Shown piece after piece: positions 49,795 to 59,897 of a stretch of DNA of 64,000 bases (position 1 is the stretch's first letter; each line of letters begins with the position of its first letter). Origin of the DNA: Azospirillum thiophilum (GTDB taxonomy: Bacteria > Pseudomonadota > Alphaproteobacteria > Azospirillales > Azospirillaceae); assembly GCF_001305595.1 (NCBI RefSeq), contig NZ_CP012402.1, positions 579,001-643,000 on the forward strand, written 5' to 3'. Under the pieces are notes generated by a model that was not told where the DNA came from, did not search any database, and was given only the letters and a program-made list of their open reading frames with translations. Position numbers and translations under genes: made by a program.

Positions 49795-50734
49795 GCCCGG
49801 ACCTGCCGCCCTCCTCGAACGCACCCCTGACACCGCCGAACCCCTGGCCGCCTCCTCCCCGGCCGCCGAACCCTCCATCGACCTCGACGCGCTCTACCGC
49901 CAGTCCGGCATCGGTGACCTGCTGGCCGGGATGGACCGCGAGCTGGTCGGGCTGGTCCCGGTGAAGACCCGCATCCGCGAGATCGCCGCCCTGCTGCTGG
50001 TCGAGCGCGCCCGCCGCAGCATCGGCCTCAGGGCGGAGCCCCCGTCGCTGCACATGTGCTTCACCGGCAATCCCGGCACCGGCAAGACCAGCGTCGCCCG
50101 CCGGATGGCCGGGCTGCTGCACGGGCTCGGCTACATCCGCCGCAATCATGTGGTCGGCGTCACCCGGGACGATCTGGTCGGCCAGTATATCGGCCACACC
50201 GCGCCCAAGACCAAGGAGGTGCTGAAACGCGCCATGGGCGGCGTGCTGTTCATCGACGAGGCCTATTACCTCTACCGGCCGGAGAACGAGCGCGACTACG
50301 GCCAGGAGGCCATCGAAATCCTGCTCCAGGTGATGGAGGACAACCGCGACGACCTCGTGGTGATCCTCGCCGGCTACCGCGACCGCATGGAGGTGTTCTT
50401 CCGCTCCAACCCCGGCATGGCGTCGCGCATCGCCCACCATGTCGACTTCCCCGACTACGAGGCGTCGGAGCTGCTGGAGATCGCCCGGCTGATGGCAGCC
50501 GGCATGCAGTACCGCATGGCGCCGGAGGCCGAGCGGGCGATGTCCGACTACATCGTCCGCCGCATGGCCCAGCCGCGCTTCGCCAACGCCCGCTCGATCC
50601 GCAACGCGCTCGACCGTGCCCGGCTGCGCCAGGCCAACCGCCTGTTCGAGGCGCGCGGGGCCGCCATCGCCGCCGCCGATCTTCAGACCATCGCCGAGGA
50701 GGACATCCGCAAGAGCCGCGTCTTCACGCAATAG
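49784..50734 (+). CDS. cbbX: Red-type RuBisCO activase, AAA+ ATPase
   Basis: A 316-residue AAA+ protein that remodels inhibited red-type RuBisCO by pulling on the large-subunit C-terminus. Walker [10 protein letters not shown], Walker [13 protein letters not shown], sensor region [24 protein letters not shown] and the [25 protein letters not shown]-terminal helices are typical of CbbX. The first 40 residues are Ala/Pro-rich. The ATG at 49784 has GGGGA upstream; an ATG at 49766 adds six residues. Its start overlaps the cbbS stop by 11 bases. Confidence 0.96.
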   Translation: MAAEPGPAALLERTPDTAEPLAASSPAAEPSIDLDALYRQSGIGDLLAGMDRELVGLVPVKTRIREIAALLLVERARRSIGLRAEPPSLHMCFTGNPGTGKTSVARRMAGLLHGLGYIRRNHVVGVTRDDLVGQYIGHTAPKTKEVLKRAMGGVLFIDEAYYLYRPENERDYGQEAIEILLQVMEDNRDDLVVILAGYRDRMEVFFRSNPGMASRIAHHVDFPDYEASELLEIARLMAAGMQYRMAPEAERAMSDYIVRRMAQPRFANARSIRNALDRARLRQANRLFEARGAAIAAADLQTIAEEDIRKSRVFTQ

Positions 50735-50780
50735 GCCGGCATGAATCCGGCCGCACAAAACGACGAGAGAGGGGGAACCG

Positions 50781-51893
50781 ATGCCGCACCGCCGAACGAC
50801 CTTCAGCAAATTCATCATCGAGGATCAGCGCCGCCGCGGCGGCCCGGACACCGACCTGACGGCCCTGCTCAACGACGTGCAGACCGCCTGCAAGTTCATC
50901 GCCAGCGCCGCCGCGCGCGGCTCGCTGAAGCCGCCGGCCGGCCAGCCCGCCGCCCCGGTTCCCGAACCGGGCGTCAATGTCCATGGCGAGACGCAGAAGC
51001 CGCTCGACCTGATCGCCAACGAGATCATGCTGCGCACCTGCGAATATGGCGGCAAGCTCTGCGGCATGGCGTCGGAGGAGATGGACGAGCCCTACCGCAT
51101 CCCGCGCGAATACCCGCGCGGCCGCTATCTGCTGGCCTTCGACCCGCTGGACGGTTCGTCGAACGTCGACGTCAACCTGACGGTCGGCACCATCTTCTCG
51201 ATCCTGCGGGCTCCCGATGGCATCGAGGAGCCGGAGGTGGAGCATTTCCTCCAGCCCGGCACCCAGCAGGTGGCGGCCGGATTCGCCCTCTACGGCCCGG
51301 CCGACATGATCATCGTCACGCTCGGCGACGGCGTCCACGGCTTCACGCTCGACCGCGAGATCGGCGCCTACACCCTGACCAATCCCGACATGCGCATCCC
51401 CGACCATGTCTGCGAGTTCGCCATTAACAGCTCCAACGCCCGCTTCTGGGAACCGCCGGTGCGCTTCTATGTCGAGGAGTGCGTCAAGGGCAGCTCCGGC
51501 CCGCGCGAGGCCGACTTCAACATGCGCTGGATCGCCTCGCTGGTGGCGGAGGTCTACCGCATCCTGATCCGCGGCGGCGTTTTCCTCTATCCGCGCGACG
51601 CCCGCCCGACCCACAAGCCGGGCCGCCTGCGCCTGCTCTACGAGGCCAACCCCATCGCCATGCTGGTGGAGCAGGCGGGCGGCGCGGCCAGCACCGGCCG
51701 GCAGCGCATCCTCGACATCCAGCCGCTGGCCCTGCACCAGCGGGTGCCGGTGATCCTGGGATCGAAAGCCGAGGTGGAGCGGCTGGTCGCCTACCACGCC
51801 GCCTACGACCGCGGCGAGGATCTGAGCTTCAAATCGCCGCTGTTCGGCACCCGGTCGCTGTTCCTGGCGCCCGAAACCGCCCCGCTCGGCTGA
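50781..51893 (+). CDS. cbbF: Fructose-1,6-bisphosphatase class I, Calvin-cycle isozyme
   Basis: A 370-residue class I FBPase that hydrolyses fructose-1,6-bisphosphate and, in CO2-fixing bacteria, often sedoheptulose-1,7-bisphosphate. The metal-binding segment is LLAFDPLDGSSNVDVNLTVGTIFSI, the acidic site lies in MASEEMDEPY, and the substrate-binding YVEECVKGS, MRWIASLVAEVYRILIRGGVFLYPRDAR and KPGRLRLLYEANPIAMLVEQAGG are intact. The ATG follows AGAGGGGGAACC. cbbP begins 13 bases later. Confidence 0.96.
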   Translation: MPHRRTTFSKFIIEDQRRRGGPDTDLTALLNDVQTACKFIASAAARGSLKPPAGQPAAPVPEPGVNVHGETQKPLDLIANEIMLRTCEYGGKLCGMASEEMDEPYRIPREYPRGRYLLAFDPLDGSSNVDVNLTVGTIFSILRAPDGIEEPEVEHFLQPGTQQVAAGFALYGPADMIIVTLGDGVHGFTLDREIGAYTLTNPDMRIPDHVCEFAINSSNARFWEPPVRFYVEECVKGSSGPREADFNMRWIASLVAEVYRILIRGGVFLYPRDARPTHKPGRLRLLYEANPIAMLVEQAGGAASTGRQRILDIQPLALHQRVPVILGSKAEVERLVAYHAAYDRGEDLSFKSPLFGTRSLFLAPETAPLG

Positions 51894-51906
51894 GGAGACC
51901 GCCCCC

Positions 51907-52782
51907 ATGTCGGCCCGTCATCCGATCATCGTCGTCACCGGCTCCTCCGGGGCAGGGACGACCACCGTCACCCGCACCTTCCAGCAGATCTTCCGGCGCG
52001 AGGGCGTCGCCGCCGCCATCGTCGAAGGCGACAGCTTCCACCGCTACGACCGCCGGGAGATGCGCGCCAGGGTCGCCGAGGCCCAGGCGGATCCCCAGTC
52101 CAGCTTCAGCCATTTCGGCCCCGACGCCAATCTGTTCGAGGAGCTGGACGACCTGTTCCGCAGCTATGGCGAGACCGGCGGCGGCCGGACCCGCAAATAC
52201 CTGCACGACGTCAAGGAGGCCGAGCCCTACGGCCAGGAACCCGGCACCTTCACCCCCTGGGAGGAGATCGAGCCCGGCACCGACCTGCTGTTCTACGAGG
52301 GGCTGCACGGCTGCGTGCGCACCGAGCGCGTCGACCTGTCCCGCCATGCCGACCTGAAGATCGGCGTCGTCCCCATCGTCAACCTCGAATGGATCCAGAA
52401 GATCCACCGCGACCGCAACATGCGCGGCTATTCGGAGGAGGCGATCGTCGACACCATCCTGCGGCGCATGCCCGACTATGTGAAATACATCTGCCCGCAG
52501 TTCAGCAGCACCGACGTCAATTTCCAGCGGGTGCCGACGGTGGACACCAGCAACCCCTTCATCGCCCGCGACATCCCGACCTCGGACGAGAGCATGCTGG
52601 TCATCCGCTTCGCCCGGCCCAAGGGCATCGACTTCCCCTATCTGCTGTCGATGCTGAAGGAGAGCTTCATGACCCGGCCCAACACCATCGTCTGTCCCGG
52701 CGACAAGATGGCGCTGGCGATGCAGCTGATCTTCACCCCGATGATCTGGCAACTGGCCGACCGCAAGAAGAAGGCGTTCTGA
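51907..52782 (+). CDS. cbbP: Phosphoribulokinase
   Basis: A 291-residue proteobacterial-type (class I, octameric) phosphoribulokinase that makes ribulose-1,5-bisphosphate for RuBisCO. The P-loop GSSGAGTTTVTRTF, VEGDSFHRYDRREM, the catalytic acidic region LFYEGLHGCVRT and IVPIVNLEWIQKIHRDRNMRGYSEEAIVDTILRRMPDYVKYI are family hallmarks. The ATG follows GAGGAGACCGC. The next cbb gene is 219 bases away because a palindromic repeat lies between. Confidence 0.97.
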   Translation: MSARHPIIVVTGSSGAGTTTVTRTFQQIFRREGVAAAIVEGDSFHRYDRREMRARVAEAQADPQSSFSHFGPDANLFEELDDLFRSYGETGGGRTRKYLHDVKEAEPYGQEPGTFTPWEEIEPGTDLLFYEGLHGCVRTERVDLSRHADLKIGVVPIVNLEWIQKIHRDRNMRGYSEEAIVDTILRRMPDYVKYICPQFSSTDVNFQRVPTVDTSNPFIARDIPTSDESMLVIRFARPKGIDFPYLLSMLKESFMTRPNTIVCPGDKMALAMQLIFTPMIWQLADRKKKAF

Positions 52783-52807
52783 AGGCGCGCCATACCACCC
52801 CCGAATC

Positions 52808-52918
52808 CCCTCTCCCCCCCGGGGAGAGGGTTAGGGTGAGGGGGACGCGCTGCGGCCCTCCTCCAAGAATCCTCCCATGCATCCCCCTCACCCCGACCCT
52901 CTCCCCGGGGGGAGAGGG
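52808..52918. repeat. GC-rich palindromic repeat element, copy 2
   Basis: Second copy of the element at 46631-46746, same orientation, with the same double-hairpin design (CCCTCTCCCC..GGGGAGAGGG arms, GGTTAGGGTGAGGGG and its complement) and a diverged centre of about 40 bases. It sits between cbbP and cbbT, inside the operon, and could act as a transcription attenuator or as an mRNA-stabilising structure. Confidence 0.88.
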
Positions 52919-53001
52919 AGGATTCCCTCCTCTTCAAAAAACGGCCGCACCCCAACCCTCGCGTGCCGCCGGAAAAACACCCACCGGGAAGGACACCGAC
53001 C

Positions 53002-55047
53002 ATGGATGCCTCCGTCACCACGGCCGCGCCGCTGGCCACTCTCCCCACCCCCGACTCCAACCGCCCCATCGGACGCCGCCTGCTGGCCGACGCGCTGCGC
53101 ATGCTCGCCGTCGACGCGGTGGAGGCGGCGAAGTCCGGCCATCCCGGCATGCCGATGGGCATGGCCGACATCGCCGAGGCGCTGTGGCGGCGCCATCTGC
53201 GCCACAATCCGGCCAACCCGGACTGGCCCGGCCGCGACCGCTTCGTGCTGTCGAACGGCCACGGCTCCATGCTGCTCTACGGCCTGCTGCACCTCACCGG
53301 CTACGACCTGCCGATGGACGAGCTGCGCCGCTTCCGCCAGCTGGGCTCGCGCACGCCCGGCCATCCCGAACATGGGCTGACGCCGGGGGTGGAGACGACC
53401 ACCGGGCCGCTGGGGCAGGGGATCGCCAATGCCGTCGGCATGGCGCTGGCCGAGCGGCTGCTGGGGGCGGAGTTCAACCGGCCGGGGCACAGGATCGTCG
53501 ATCACCGGACCTTCTGCTTCGTCGGCGACGGCTGCCTGATGGAGGGGATCAGCCACGAGGCCTGTTCGCTGGCCGGCACGCTCGGGCTGGAAAAGCTGGT
53601 GCTGTTCTACGACGACAACGGCATCTCCATCGACGGCGCCGTCTCCGGCTGGTTCGCCGACGACACGCCGCGGCGGTTCGAGGCCTATGGCTGGCGGGTG
53701 ATCCGCGGCGTCGACGGCCACGACACCCACGCCCTGGACGGCGCCATCGCCGGGGCGCTGGAGCCTTGCGGCCGGCCGACCCTGGTCTGTTGCCGGACGG
53801 AGATCGGCCACGGCTCCCCCGCCATGGCCGGGACGCCCGAGGCGCACGGCGCCCCGCTCGGCGCCGCCGAGGTGGCGGCGACCAGGGCCGCGCTCGGCTG
53901 GACGGCGGCGCCCTTCGACATGCCGCCGGAGGTGCGCGCCGCCTGGGACGCCCGCGGGCGCGGGGCCGCCGCCGAGGCCGAGTGGCAGGCCGGCTTCGAC
54001 GCCTATGCCGCCACCCATCCGCAGCTTGCGGCCGAGTTCCTGCGCCGCCTGCGCGGCGACCTGCCGGACGGCTTCGCCGCAGCCGCCGATGCCTGGATCG
54101 CAGCCGTCGCCGACCGGGCGGAGCCGATGGCGACGCGCAAGGCGTCGCAGCAGGCGATCGGCGTGCTGGCCGGCCTGCTGCCGGAGCTGCTCGGCGGCTC
54201 GGCCGACCTGACCGGCTCCACCCTCACCGACTGGCCGGGAAGCGGCGGGCGCCATCTCCATTACGGGGTGCGGGAATTCGCCATGGCGGCGATCATGAAC
54301 GGCATGGCGCTGCATGGCGGCCTCATTCCCTTCGGCGGCACCTTCCTGGTCTTCTCCGACTATGCCCGCAACGGCCTGCGGCTGTCGGCGCTGATGGGGC
54401 TGCGGGTGATCCATGTCTTCACCCATGACGGCATCGGGCTGGGCGAGGACGGGCCGACCCATCAGCCGGTCGAGCAGGCGGCCAGCCTGCGGCTGATCCC
54501 CAACCTCGATGTCTGGCGCCCCTGCGACGCGCTGGAAACCGCCGTCGCGTGGCGTGCCGCGGTGGAGCGGACCGGCGGCCCCTCCGCCCTGCTGCTGTCG
54601 CGCCAGGGCCTGCCGGCGCAGTCCGGTGCGACCCGCGCCCGCGATGCGGCCCGCGGCGGCTATGTGCTGGCCGATGACGGCGATCCCCGTCTTGTGCTGA
54701 TCGCCACCGGGTCGGAGGTGCAGATCGCCATGGAGGCCCGGCGCCTGCTCGCCGGCCGCGGCATCGCCGCGCGGGTCGTCTCCATGCCCTGCTGCGAGGT
54801 CTTCGCGCGCCAGGATGCGGACTGGCGCTGCGCCGTGCTGCCCGACGGCGTTCCCCGGCTGGCGGTGGAGGCCGGGGCGACCGGCCTGTGGCGCACGTAT
54901 GTCGGGCTGGAGGGCGACGTGGTCGGGCTCGACCGCTTCGGCGAGTCCGCCCCGGCCGGCGACCTCTACCGCCATTTCGGCATCACTGCCGAAGCCGTGG
55001 CGGAGCGCGCCCGGCGGCTCCATCCCGCGCACAGCTCCCCGACCTGA
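53002..55047 (+). CDS. cbbT: Transketolase
   Basis: A 681-residue thiamine-diphosphate enzyme that rearranges sugar phosphates in the regenerative phase. Landmarks are [63 protein letters not shown], the TPP motif [13 protein letters not shown] with [35 protein letters not shown] and the C-terminal domain [16 protein letters not shown]. Length is normal. The ATG follows GGGAAGGACACC. The high GC content and continued cbb order show it belongs to the operon despite the repeat upstream. Confidence 0.97.
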   Translation: MDASVTTAAPLATLPTPDSNRPIGRRLLADALRMLAVDAVEAAKSGHPGMPMGMADIAEALWRRHLRHNPANPDWPGRDRFVLSNGHGSMLLYGLLHLTGYDLPMDELRRFRQLGSRTPGHPEHGLTPGVETTTGPLGQGIANAVGMALAERLLGAEFNRPGHRIVDHRTFCFVGDGCLMEGISHEACSLAGTLGLEKLVLFYDDNGISIDGAVSGWFADDTPRRFEAYGWRVIRGVDGHDTHALDGAIAGALEPCGRPTLVCCRTEIGHGSPAMAGTPEAHGAPLGAAEVAATRAALGWTAAPFDMPPEVRAAWDARGRGAAAEAEWQAGFDAYAATHPQLAAEFLRRLRGDLPDGFAAAADAWIAAVADRAEPMATRKASQQAIGVLAGLLPELLGGSADLTGSTLTDWPGSGGRHLHYGVREFAMAAIMNGMALHGGLIPFGGTFLVFSDYARNGLRLSALMGLRVIHVFTHDGIGLGEDGPTHQPVEQAASLRLIPNLDVWRPCDALETAVAWRAAVERTGGPSALLLSRQGLPAQSGATRARDAARGGYVLADDGDPRLVLIATGSEVQIAMEARRLLAGRGIAARVVSMPCCEVFARQDADWRCAVLPDGVPRLAVEAGATGLWRTYVGLEGDVVGLDRFGESAPAGDLYRHFGITAEAVAERARRLHPAHSSPT

Positions 55048-55081
55048 CCCCTCCCGCTCCCCGAACCCGGAGTCCCCCGCG

Positions 55082-56191
55082 ATGGCCCTCATCTCCCTGC
55101 GACAGCTCCTCGACCATGCCGCCGGGCATGGCTACGGCGTGCCGGCCTTCAACATCAACAACATGGAACAGATCCAGGCGATCATGCAGGCGGCGGACGA
55201 CTGCGCCAGCCCGGTGATCCTCCAGGCTTCCGCCGGGGCGCGCAAATATGCCGGTGAGCCCTTCCTGCGCCACATGGTCCAGGCGGCGGTGGAGATGTGG
55301 CCGCACATCCCGGTCTGCCTGCACCAGGACCATGGCGCCAGCCCGGCAGTCTGCCAACAGGCGATCCGTTCCGGCTTCACCAGCGTGATGATGGACGGCT
55401 CGCTGCTGGAGGACATGAAGACGCCGGCCGGCTATGACTACAACATCCGCGTCACCCGCCAGGTGGTCGAGCAGGCCCACGCCGTCGGCGTGTCGGTTGA
55501 GGGGGAGCTCGGCTGCCTCGGCTCGCTGGAGACCGGGCGGGCAGGGGAGGAGGACGGCTCCGGCGCCGCCGGCACGCTGTCGCGCGAACAGCTGCTGACC
55601 GACCCGGAGCAGGCGGCCGATTTCGTAGGGCGGACCGGCGTCGACGCGCTCGCCATCGCCATCGGCACCAGCCACGGCGCCTACAAGTTCAGCCGCCGCC
55701 CGACCGGCGAGGTGCTGGCCATCGACCGCATCCGCGCCATCCATGCCCGCATCCCCGACACCCATCTGGTGATGCACGGCTCGTCCTCGGTGCCGCAGGA
55801 GTGGCTGGAGATCATCCGCGCCCATGGCGGCAGCATCCGCGAGACCTACGGCGTCCCGGTCGAGGAGATCCGCGAGGGCATCCGCAACGGCGTGCGCAAG
55901 GTCAACATCGACACCGACATCCGCCTCGCCATGAGCGGCAGCCTGCGCCGCGCGATGATGACGCGGGCCGAGGAGTTCGACCCGCGCAAGTTCCTGGCCG
56001 AGGCGACCGCGGCGGCCCGCGCCCTCTGCCGCGAGCGCTTCGAGGCGTTCGGCTCGGCCGGGCAGGCGGAGCGGATCGCGCCGTTGCCGCTGGAGCGCAT
56101 GGCCGCCCGCGCGTCGGCCGCCTCCGCCGCGATGGTGTTCGCCGCGCTGGAGCGGCGCTCCCCGGCCGGGGCCGCACTGCCGGGCCACTGA
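55082..56191 (+). CDS. cbbA: Fructose-bisphosphate aldolase class II, Calvin-cycle subtype
   Basis: A 369-residue zinc aldolase. Metal ligands are in [10 protein letters not shown] and VEGELG, with [62 protein letters not shown] and [15 protein letters not shown] carrying other active-site residues. The wording is of the CbbA branch, which also makes sedoheptulose-1,7-bisphosphate. It is the last gene of the operon, 34 bases after cbbT; no cbbE, cbbZ, gap or pgk gene is present here. Confidence 0.96.
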   Translation: MALISLRQLLDHAAGHGYGVPAFNINNMEQIQAIMQAADDCASPVILQASAGARKYAGEPFLRHMVQAAVEMWPHIPVCLHQDHGASPAVCQQAIRSGFTSVMMDGSLLEDMKTPAGYDYNIRVTRQVVEQAHAVGVSVEGELGCLGSLETGRAGEEDGSGAAGTLSREQLLTDPEQAADFVGRTGVDALAIAIGTSHGAYKFSRRPTGEVLAIDRIRAIHARIPDTHLVMHGSSSVPQEWLEIIRAHGGSIRETYGVPVEEIREGIRNGVRKVNIDTDIRLAMSGSLRRAMMTRAEEFDPRKFLAEATAAARALCRERFEAFGSAGQAERIAPLPLERMAARASAASAAMVFAALERRSPAGAALPGH

Positions 56192-56224
56192 CCGGCCGCT
56201 TATAAGGCGCTCAGGCCGGCGCCC

Positions 56225-57805
56225 TCAGGCCGGTGTCGGGCCGATGCCGCGCTGCTGGGCGGCGTCGAGCAGGCTGACCAGCTCCCCCGACACCCACCAG
56301 CGGCATTTGCGCCGTTCCTCGGTCGCGACCGTGACCACGCGCTCGATCAGCCGGTTCTCCCCGCCGGTCAGTTCGCGCCCGTCGCGCAGCGCGCTCTCGA
56401 CGATGGCCAGCAGGGTCTTGTCGATGGCCGTCACCTCAATGGGATAGCCGGTCTCCTCCGCCAGCTCGCACAGCCGCGCCATCGCCGGCAGCGCGTCGTC
56501 CCGGCCATAGACGCCGATCTGGCGGAACAGCGCGGCCAGATGCTCGCCGATGGCCGGCAGCCACGGGTTGGAGGACGCGGCGATGCCGCGGCGGCGCAGG
56601 CGGTGGTTGAAGCTGTTGATGAAGCGCACCGGCTCGATCAGCGGCTGGGCCGAGGCGGTGGCGTTCAGCGTCAGCAGCCGGTGGCTCAGCACCGGCACCA
56701 CCTCGCCCTCCACCAGCCCGGTGGTGCGCCCGACCGCGGTGGATACCGCCGCCCAGTTGCGGCCGCCGCGTTCGATGCCGAAGCCCTGCAGCGCGTCGTA
56801 CCAGCGGAAGGCGCGCTCCGCCAGCCGCTCGGCCGTCTCGCCGGCGGTCAGCTGCGGCGGGGCGGGGCGGCCGAGATGCAGATCCTCCAGCTTCTGGCGC
56901 AGGCCCTGCCAGGCGAACTGCGCATGGCCGACCGCCGCCTCGACCAGCGACGAGTTGGGGAACAGCCCGTAGAGCGCCAGCGCCTGGTCGGGATCGCGCG
57001 ACGCGTTGACCAGCGACAGGGCGTAGAGCTGGGCGCCGTCCGCTTCGCCGCCGCTGCCGATCATCCCGGAGACGCTGTGCAGGATGCCGATGGTGTCGCG
57101 CGGGCGCACCGTGCCCCTCCACAGGGCGGCATGCTCCAGCATCGCGTCCAGCATCGCCAGGTCGCCCATCGACAGCGGCGCCACCCCGCCCATCCTCCCG
57201 TTGCCCAGCCCGCGCTTGCGCAGCAGCGTCGCCCGCTCGGCGTTGGCGGTCGCCAGCAGCGGGCCGGCCGCGCCGCGCCGGCGCAGGACCGCCAGCGAGC
57301 CGGCGCGCAGCTCCTCCGCCCAGTCCGCCGCGGCGGGGGAGGCGAGCACGGCGTCCAGCGGATGTTCGCTTGCCCGCGCGGCGATGTCGGCCTGGACGCG
57401 CCCGGCCAGCTCGCGCAGGTGCGGCAGCAGGGCGAACCACCAGGCGCCGGCATCGACCACATGCATGCAGCCGGGTGGCCGCGCCTCGGCCAGCATCAGC
57501 GCGTCGGTGCGCAGCATCACCGGGTCGAACCAGCCGGTCCAGATGCGGCGGGCATGTTCGCTGCGCGGGCCGTTCAGCATGGCGACGATCAGCCGCCCGA
57601 CCTCGATGGTCATCTGGTCGTCTTCCAGATGGCCGGCCTGCACCAGCTCGAACAGCTTGGATTTCTGCGCCCGGTCCAGCGGGGCCAGGATCGCCTTGAC
57701 CTTGTCGAGGCTGTCGGCGGCCGGATCGGGCGCGCCGGTCTGCAAGGCGGCGCCCTGTATCGAGGTGCCCTGTATGGAGGCGCTGCGGTTGGGGCGGCCG
57801 GCCAT
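56225..57805 (-). CDS. Conserved hypothetical protein of unknown function
   Basis: A protein of about 526 residues that I do not recognise. It is convergent with cbbA. No signal peptide or clear membrane helix is present; it is Ala/Leu/Arg-rich and predicted mostly helical. Near the N-terminus SIQGTSIQGAALQTG includes a short repeat, then SLDKVKAILAPLDRAQKSKLFELVQAGHLEDDQMTIEVGRL, and two Trp-rich stretches (RIWTGWFDPVML, DAGAWWFALLPHLREL). There is no catalytic motif I can name. The ATG at 57805 is chosen; an in-frame GTG at 57814 adds three residues, and no ribosome site is obvious for either. Its coherent composition and length argue for a real gene. Confidence 0.7.
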   Translation of the reverse strand: MAGRPNRSASIQGTSIQGAALQTGAPDPAADSLDKVKAILAPLDRAQKSKLFELVQAGHLEDDQMTIEVGRLIVAMLNGPRSEHARRIWTGWFDPVMLRTDALMLAEARPPGCMHVVDAGAWWFALLPHLRELAGRVQADIAARASEHPLDAVLASPAAADWAEELRAGSLAVLRRRGAAGPLLATANAERATLLRKRGLGNGRMGGVAPLSMGDLAMLDAMLEHAALWRGTVRPRDTIGILHSVSGMIGSGGEADGAQLYALSLVNASRDPDQALALYGLFPNSSLVEAAVGHAQFAWQGLRQKLEDLHLGRPAPPQLTAGETAERLAERAFRWYDALQGFGIERGGRNWAAVSTAVGRTTGLVEGEVVPVLSHRLLTLNATASAQPLIEPVRFINSFNHRLRRRGIAASSNPWLPAIGEHLAALFRQIGVYGRDDALPAMARLCELAEETGYPIEVTAIDKTLLAIVESALRDGRELTGGENRLIERVVTVATEERRKCRWWVSGELVSLLDAAQQRGIGPTPA

Positions 57806-57814
57806 GGCGTTCAC

Positions 57815-58125
57815 GGGGCGTTCACGGGCGCTGCTGGATCAGCGGCGATTTTACGGACTGGCACTCATTATTGCTACTGGCATGTGGTGACGGATTCTGT
57901 CGAGCTGAATCAAGGGCTACCGCCCGACCGTAAGATTCGGTCGCCCCAACGCTCCGGATAATAACTTTCGATGCGGTTTCACCCCCGTCCCGGGAGTGTG
58001 GACTTCAAGGGTATGTCGAATACCGACTAAATTTAACTCATTTAAACGCTAAATCGTATCTTCACATCCACAGGCCGCCGCCCCATTATCCGTATAAGCA
58101 ACGCGTCAGCATCCGAGGCGCCTTC
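57815..58125. other. AT-richer intergenic region with promoters
   Basis: About 310 bases between divergent genes. It has the lowest GC of the area (for example the AAATTTAACTCATTTAAACGCTAAATC stretch near 58028-58055, quoted in part) and a short inverted repeat GGTAT-GTCGA-ATACC (58010-58024). It probably holds promoters for both flanking genes; no reading frame here is credible. Confidence 0.5.
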
Positions 58126-58374
58126 ATGTTCTCCCAGCAACTCGCCGCCACCGCACCCAGGTTGTTTCCCGCCATGACCGAAACCGGATCGTGCAAGGCC
58201 GAACGGGCTATGGATGAGTTCGTCGCCCGTCTGGCCGCTGCCGGCCTGCCGGATGACGAACGCGCCCGGGCCTATGAAGCGGCGCTCAAGCGGCTGATGG
58301 ATCATCTGATCCACCGCGAAGGCTGGCTGGCCGAGGAGTTCTCCGGCCTCGCCCGGTCGCTCGGCGCCTTCTGA
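58126..58374 (+). CDS. Small hypothetical protein
   Basis: An 82-residue protein of unknown function. The ATG lies in CCTTCATGTTC with weak GAGGCG upstream; an ATG at 58174 is an alternative start. The second half (AMDEFVARLAAAGLPDDERARAYEAALKRLMDHLIHREGWLAEEFSGLARSLGAF) looks like two amphipathic helices with a balanced acidic/basic pattern, as in small adaptor or regulatory proteins. No membrane segment. It precedes the convergent type I secretion genes by 110 bases. Confidence 0.55.
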   Translation: MFSQQLAATAPRLFPAMTETGSCKAERAMDEFVARLAAAGLPDDERARAYEAALKRLMDHLIHREGWLAEEFSGLARSLGAF

Positions 58375-58484
58375 ACGCACGACCGTCCCGACCGGCTTTT
58401 CCGCTGGCCGCCCGTCCCTCCCCGGACCGGCGGCCTTTTGCGTTCCGGTGCAGGCCTCCGCCTCCCCCGTGAAGAAGGCTCCCG

Positions 58485-59843
58485 TCACCGTTCGTTGAAG
58501 CTGTCCGACAGCGCGAAGTAGATCGGCTTCAGCAGATATTCCAGCAGCGACCGCTCGCCGGTGGTCATCTCGACCTGGGTGGTCATGCCGGGCAGCACCG
58601 GATGGTGGACGTCGTCGCGGCCGACATGGTTGCGGCTCAGCCCGATGATCGCCTTGTAGTAGGGGCGGTGCTGCTCGTCGAGGAAGGTCGAGGCGGAGAT
58701 GCGCAGCAGCGTGCCGGGAATGGCGCCGTAGCGGGCGAAATCATAGGTCAGGACCTTCACCGTCGCCTCCAGCCCGACATGGAGCTGGCCGACGTCGCGC
58801 GGGGTGACATGGGCCTCCACCGTCATCTCATGGTCGACCGGCACGACCTGCATCAGCACGCCGCCTTCCGGCACCACGGCGCCGACGGTGTTGACGCGCA
58901 GGTCCTGCACCAGCCCGCGCACCGGCGACAGCACGGTCAGCCGCTGGGCGCGGTCGTCCAGCTTGGCGCGGGCCTCGCGCAGCTGCGCGATCTCGGCGGT
59001 GACGGTGCCCATCTCGGTCACGGCGTCCTGCGACAGCTTGGCCGATTGGTCGAGGATGCGGTTTCCGGCCTCGGTGATCGCCTGCTGGGTGGCGATGATC
59101 TGGCCCTCGATCCGCCGCTGCTCGCCCATCAGGCGCGACTGCTCGCGCTGGGTCTCCAGCGATTGCAGCTTGGACGACAGGCCCATCGATTCCAGCTTGT
59201 TGCGGATGTCGACCGAGCCGGTGATCAGCGTGATCTGATCCTTGATGCTGGCGAGCTGGCCCTCGTACAGCGCCAGCTCGGCCTCGCGCTGCGATACCTG
59301 GGAGCGCAGCACGGCGATGGCGGTGTCACGCGCCTGGCGCTGGGTGTCGTAGATCAGCTGCTGGTCGGCGACCTGCGCCTCCGCCTGCGCCGCCATGGGG
59401 GGCGCCGTGGGGGGCGCCATCTGGATGGCGTCGGCCGCGGCGGCATGGGCGAAGTCCGGCTCGCGCCCGGCGGCGAAGGCGCGCAGCCGCTCCGCCCGCA
59501 GGTCGAGCGTCAGCAGCCGGGCGTTCATCTGGTCGCGCTCGGCCTGGACCTGCTTGGGGTCGAAGATGACCAGCGGTTGGCCGGCCTCCACCAGATCGCT
59601 GTCCTTGACCAGGATCGACGCGACGATGCCGCCCTCCAGATGCTGGACGACCTGGGCGTTGCCGGACGGCACCACCTGCCCGGCGGTGACGACCGCCTCC
59701 TTGACCGGCATCAGCGTGGCCCAGGCCAGCAGGGCCGCCAGCAGCAGGACCAGCACGATGATGGTGGCGCGGACCAGCGACAGCGTCGCATCGTCGGCGC
59801 TGAGCGATTTGCCGGTGGGGCGGGCGAGGTCGGAAGCGGCCAT
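58485..59843 (-). CDS. HlyD-family periplasmic adaptor of a type I secretion system
   Basis: Membrane-fusion protein of 452 residues. A single N-terminal helix (LVRATIIVLVLLLAALLAWATLMPV) anchors it, followed by the biotinyl-lipoyl-like GQVVPSGNAQVVQHLEGGIVASILVKDSDLVEAGQPL, a long coiled-coil hairpin (about residues 85-290), and the second half-lipoyl/beta-barrel region (RLTVLSPVRGLVQDLRVNTVGAVVPEGGVLMQVVP). Family wording HLEGGIV and SPVRGLVQDLRV is typical of HlyD/PrtE/LapC adaptors. The ATG at 59843 is chosen; a GTG at 59855 is possible. It lies 54 bases after the ABC exporter gene. The cognate outer-membrane TolC and the cargo are not in the window. Confidence 0.92.
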   Translation of the reverse strand: MAASDLARPTGKSLSADDATLSLVRATIIVLVLLLAALLAWATLMPVKEAVVTAGQVVPSGNAQVVQHLEGGIVASILVKDSDLVEAGQPLVIFDPKQVQAERDQMNARLLTLDLRAERLRAFAAGREPDFAHAAAADAIQMAPPTAPPMAAQAEAQVADQQLIYDTQRQARDTAIAVLRSQVSQREAELALYEGQLASIKDQITLITGSVDIRNKLESMGLSSKLQSLETQREQSRLMGEQRRIEGQIIATQQAITEAGNRILDQSAKLSQDAVTEMGTVTAEIAQLREARAKLDDRAQRLTVLSPVRGLVQDLRVNTVGAVVPEGGVLMQVVPVDHEMTVEAHVTPRDVGQLHVGLEATVKVLTYDFARYGAIPGTLLRISASTFLDEQHRPYYKAIIGLSRNHVGRDDVHHPVLPGMTTQVEMTTGERSLLEYLLKPIYFALSDSFNER

Positions 59844-59897
59844 GATGCGGTTCACACGGGGGGAATGCGGGGGAGGGAAGGCGGAAGGCTGTGCAAA

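Noticed and set aside
58042..58488. 148-residue minus-strand frame opposite the small hypothetical gene
   Set aside because: It covers the AT-rich promoter region and a hairpin-rich spacer and has shadow-like composition; the plus-strand 82-residue frame is more protein-like.
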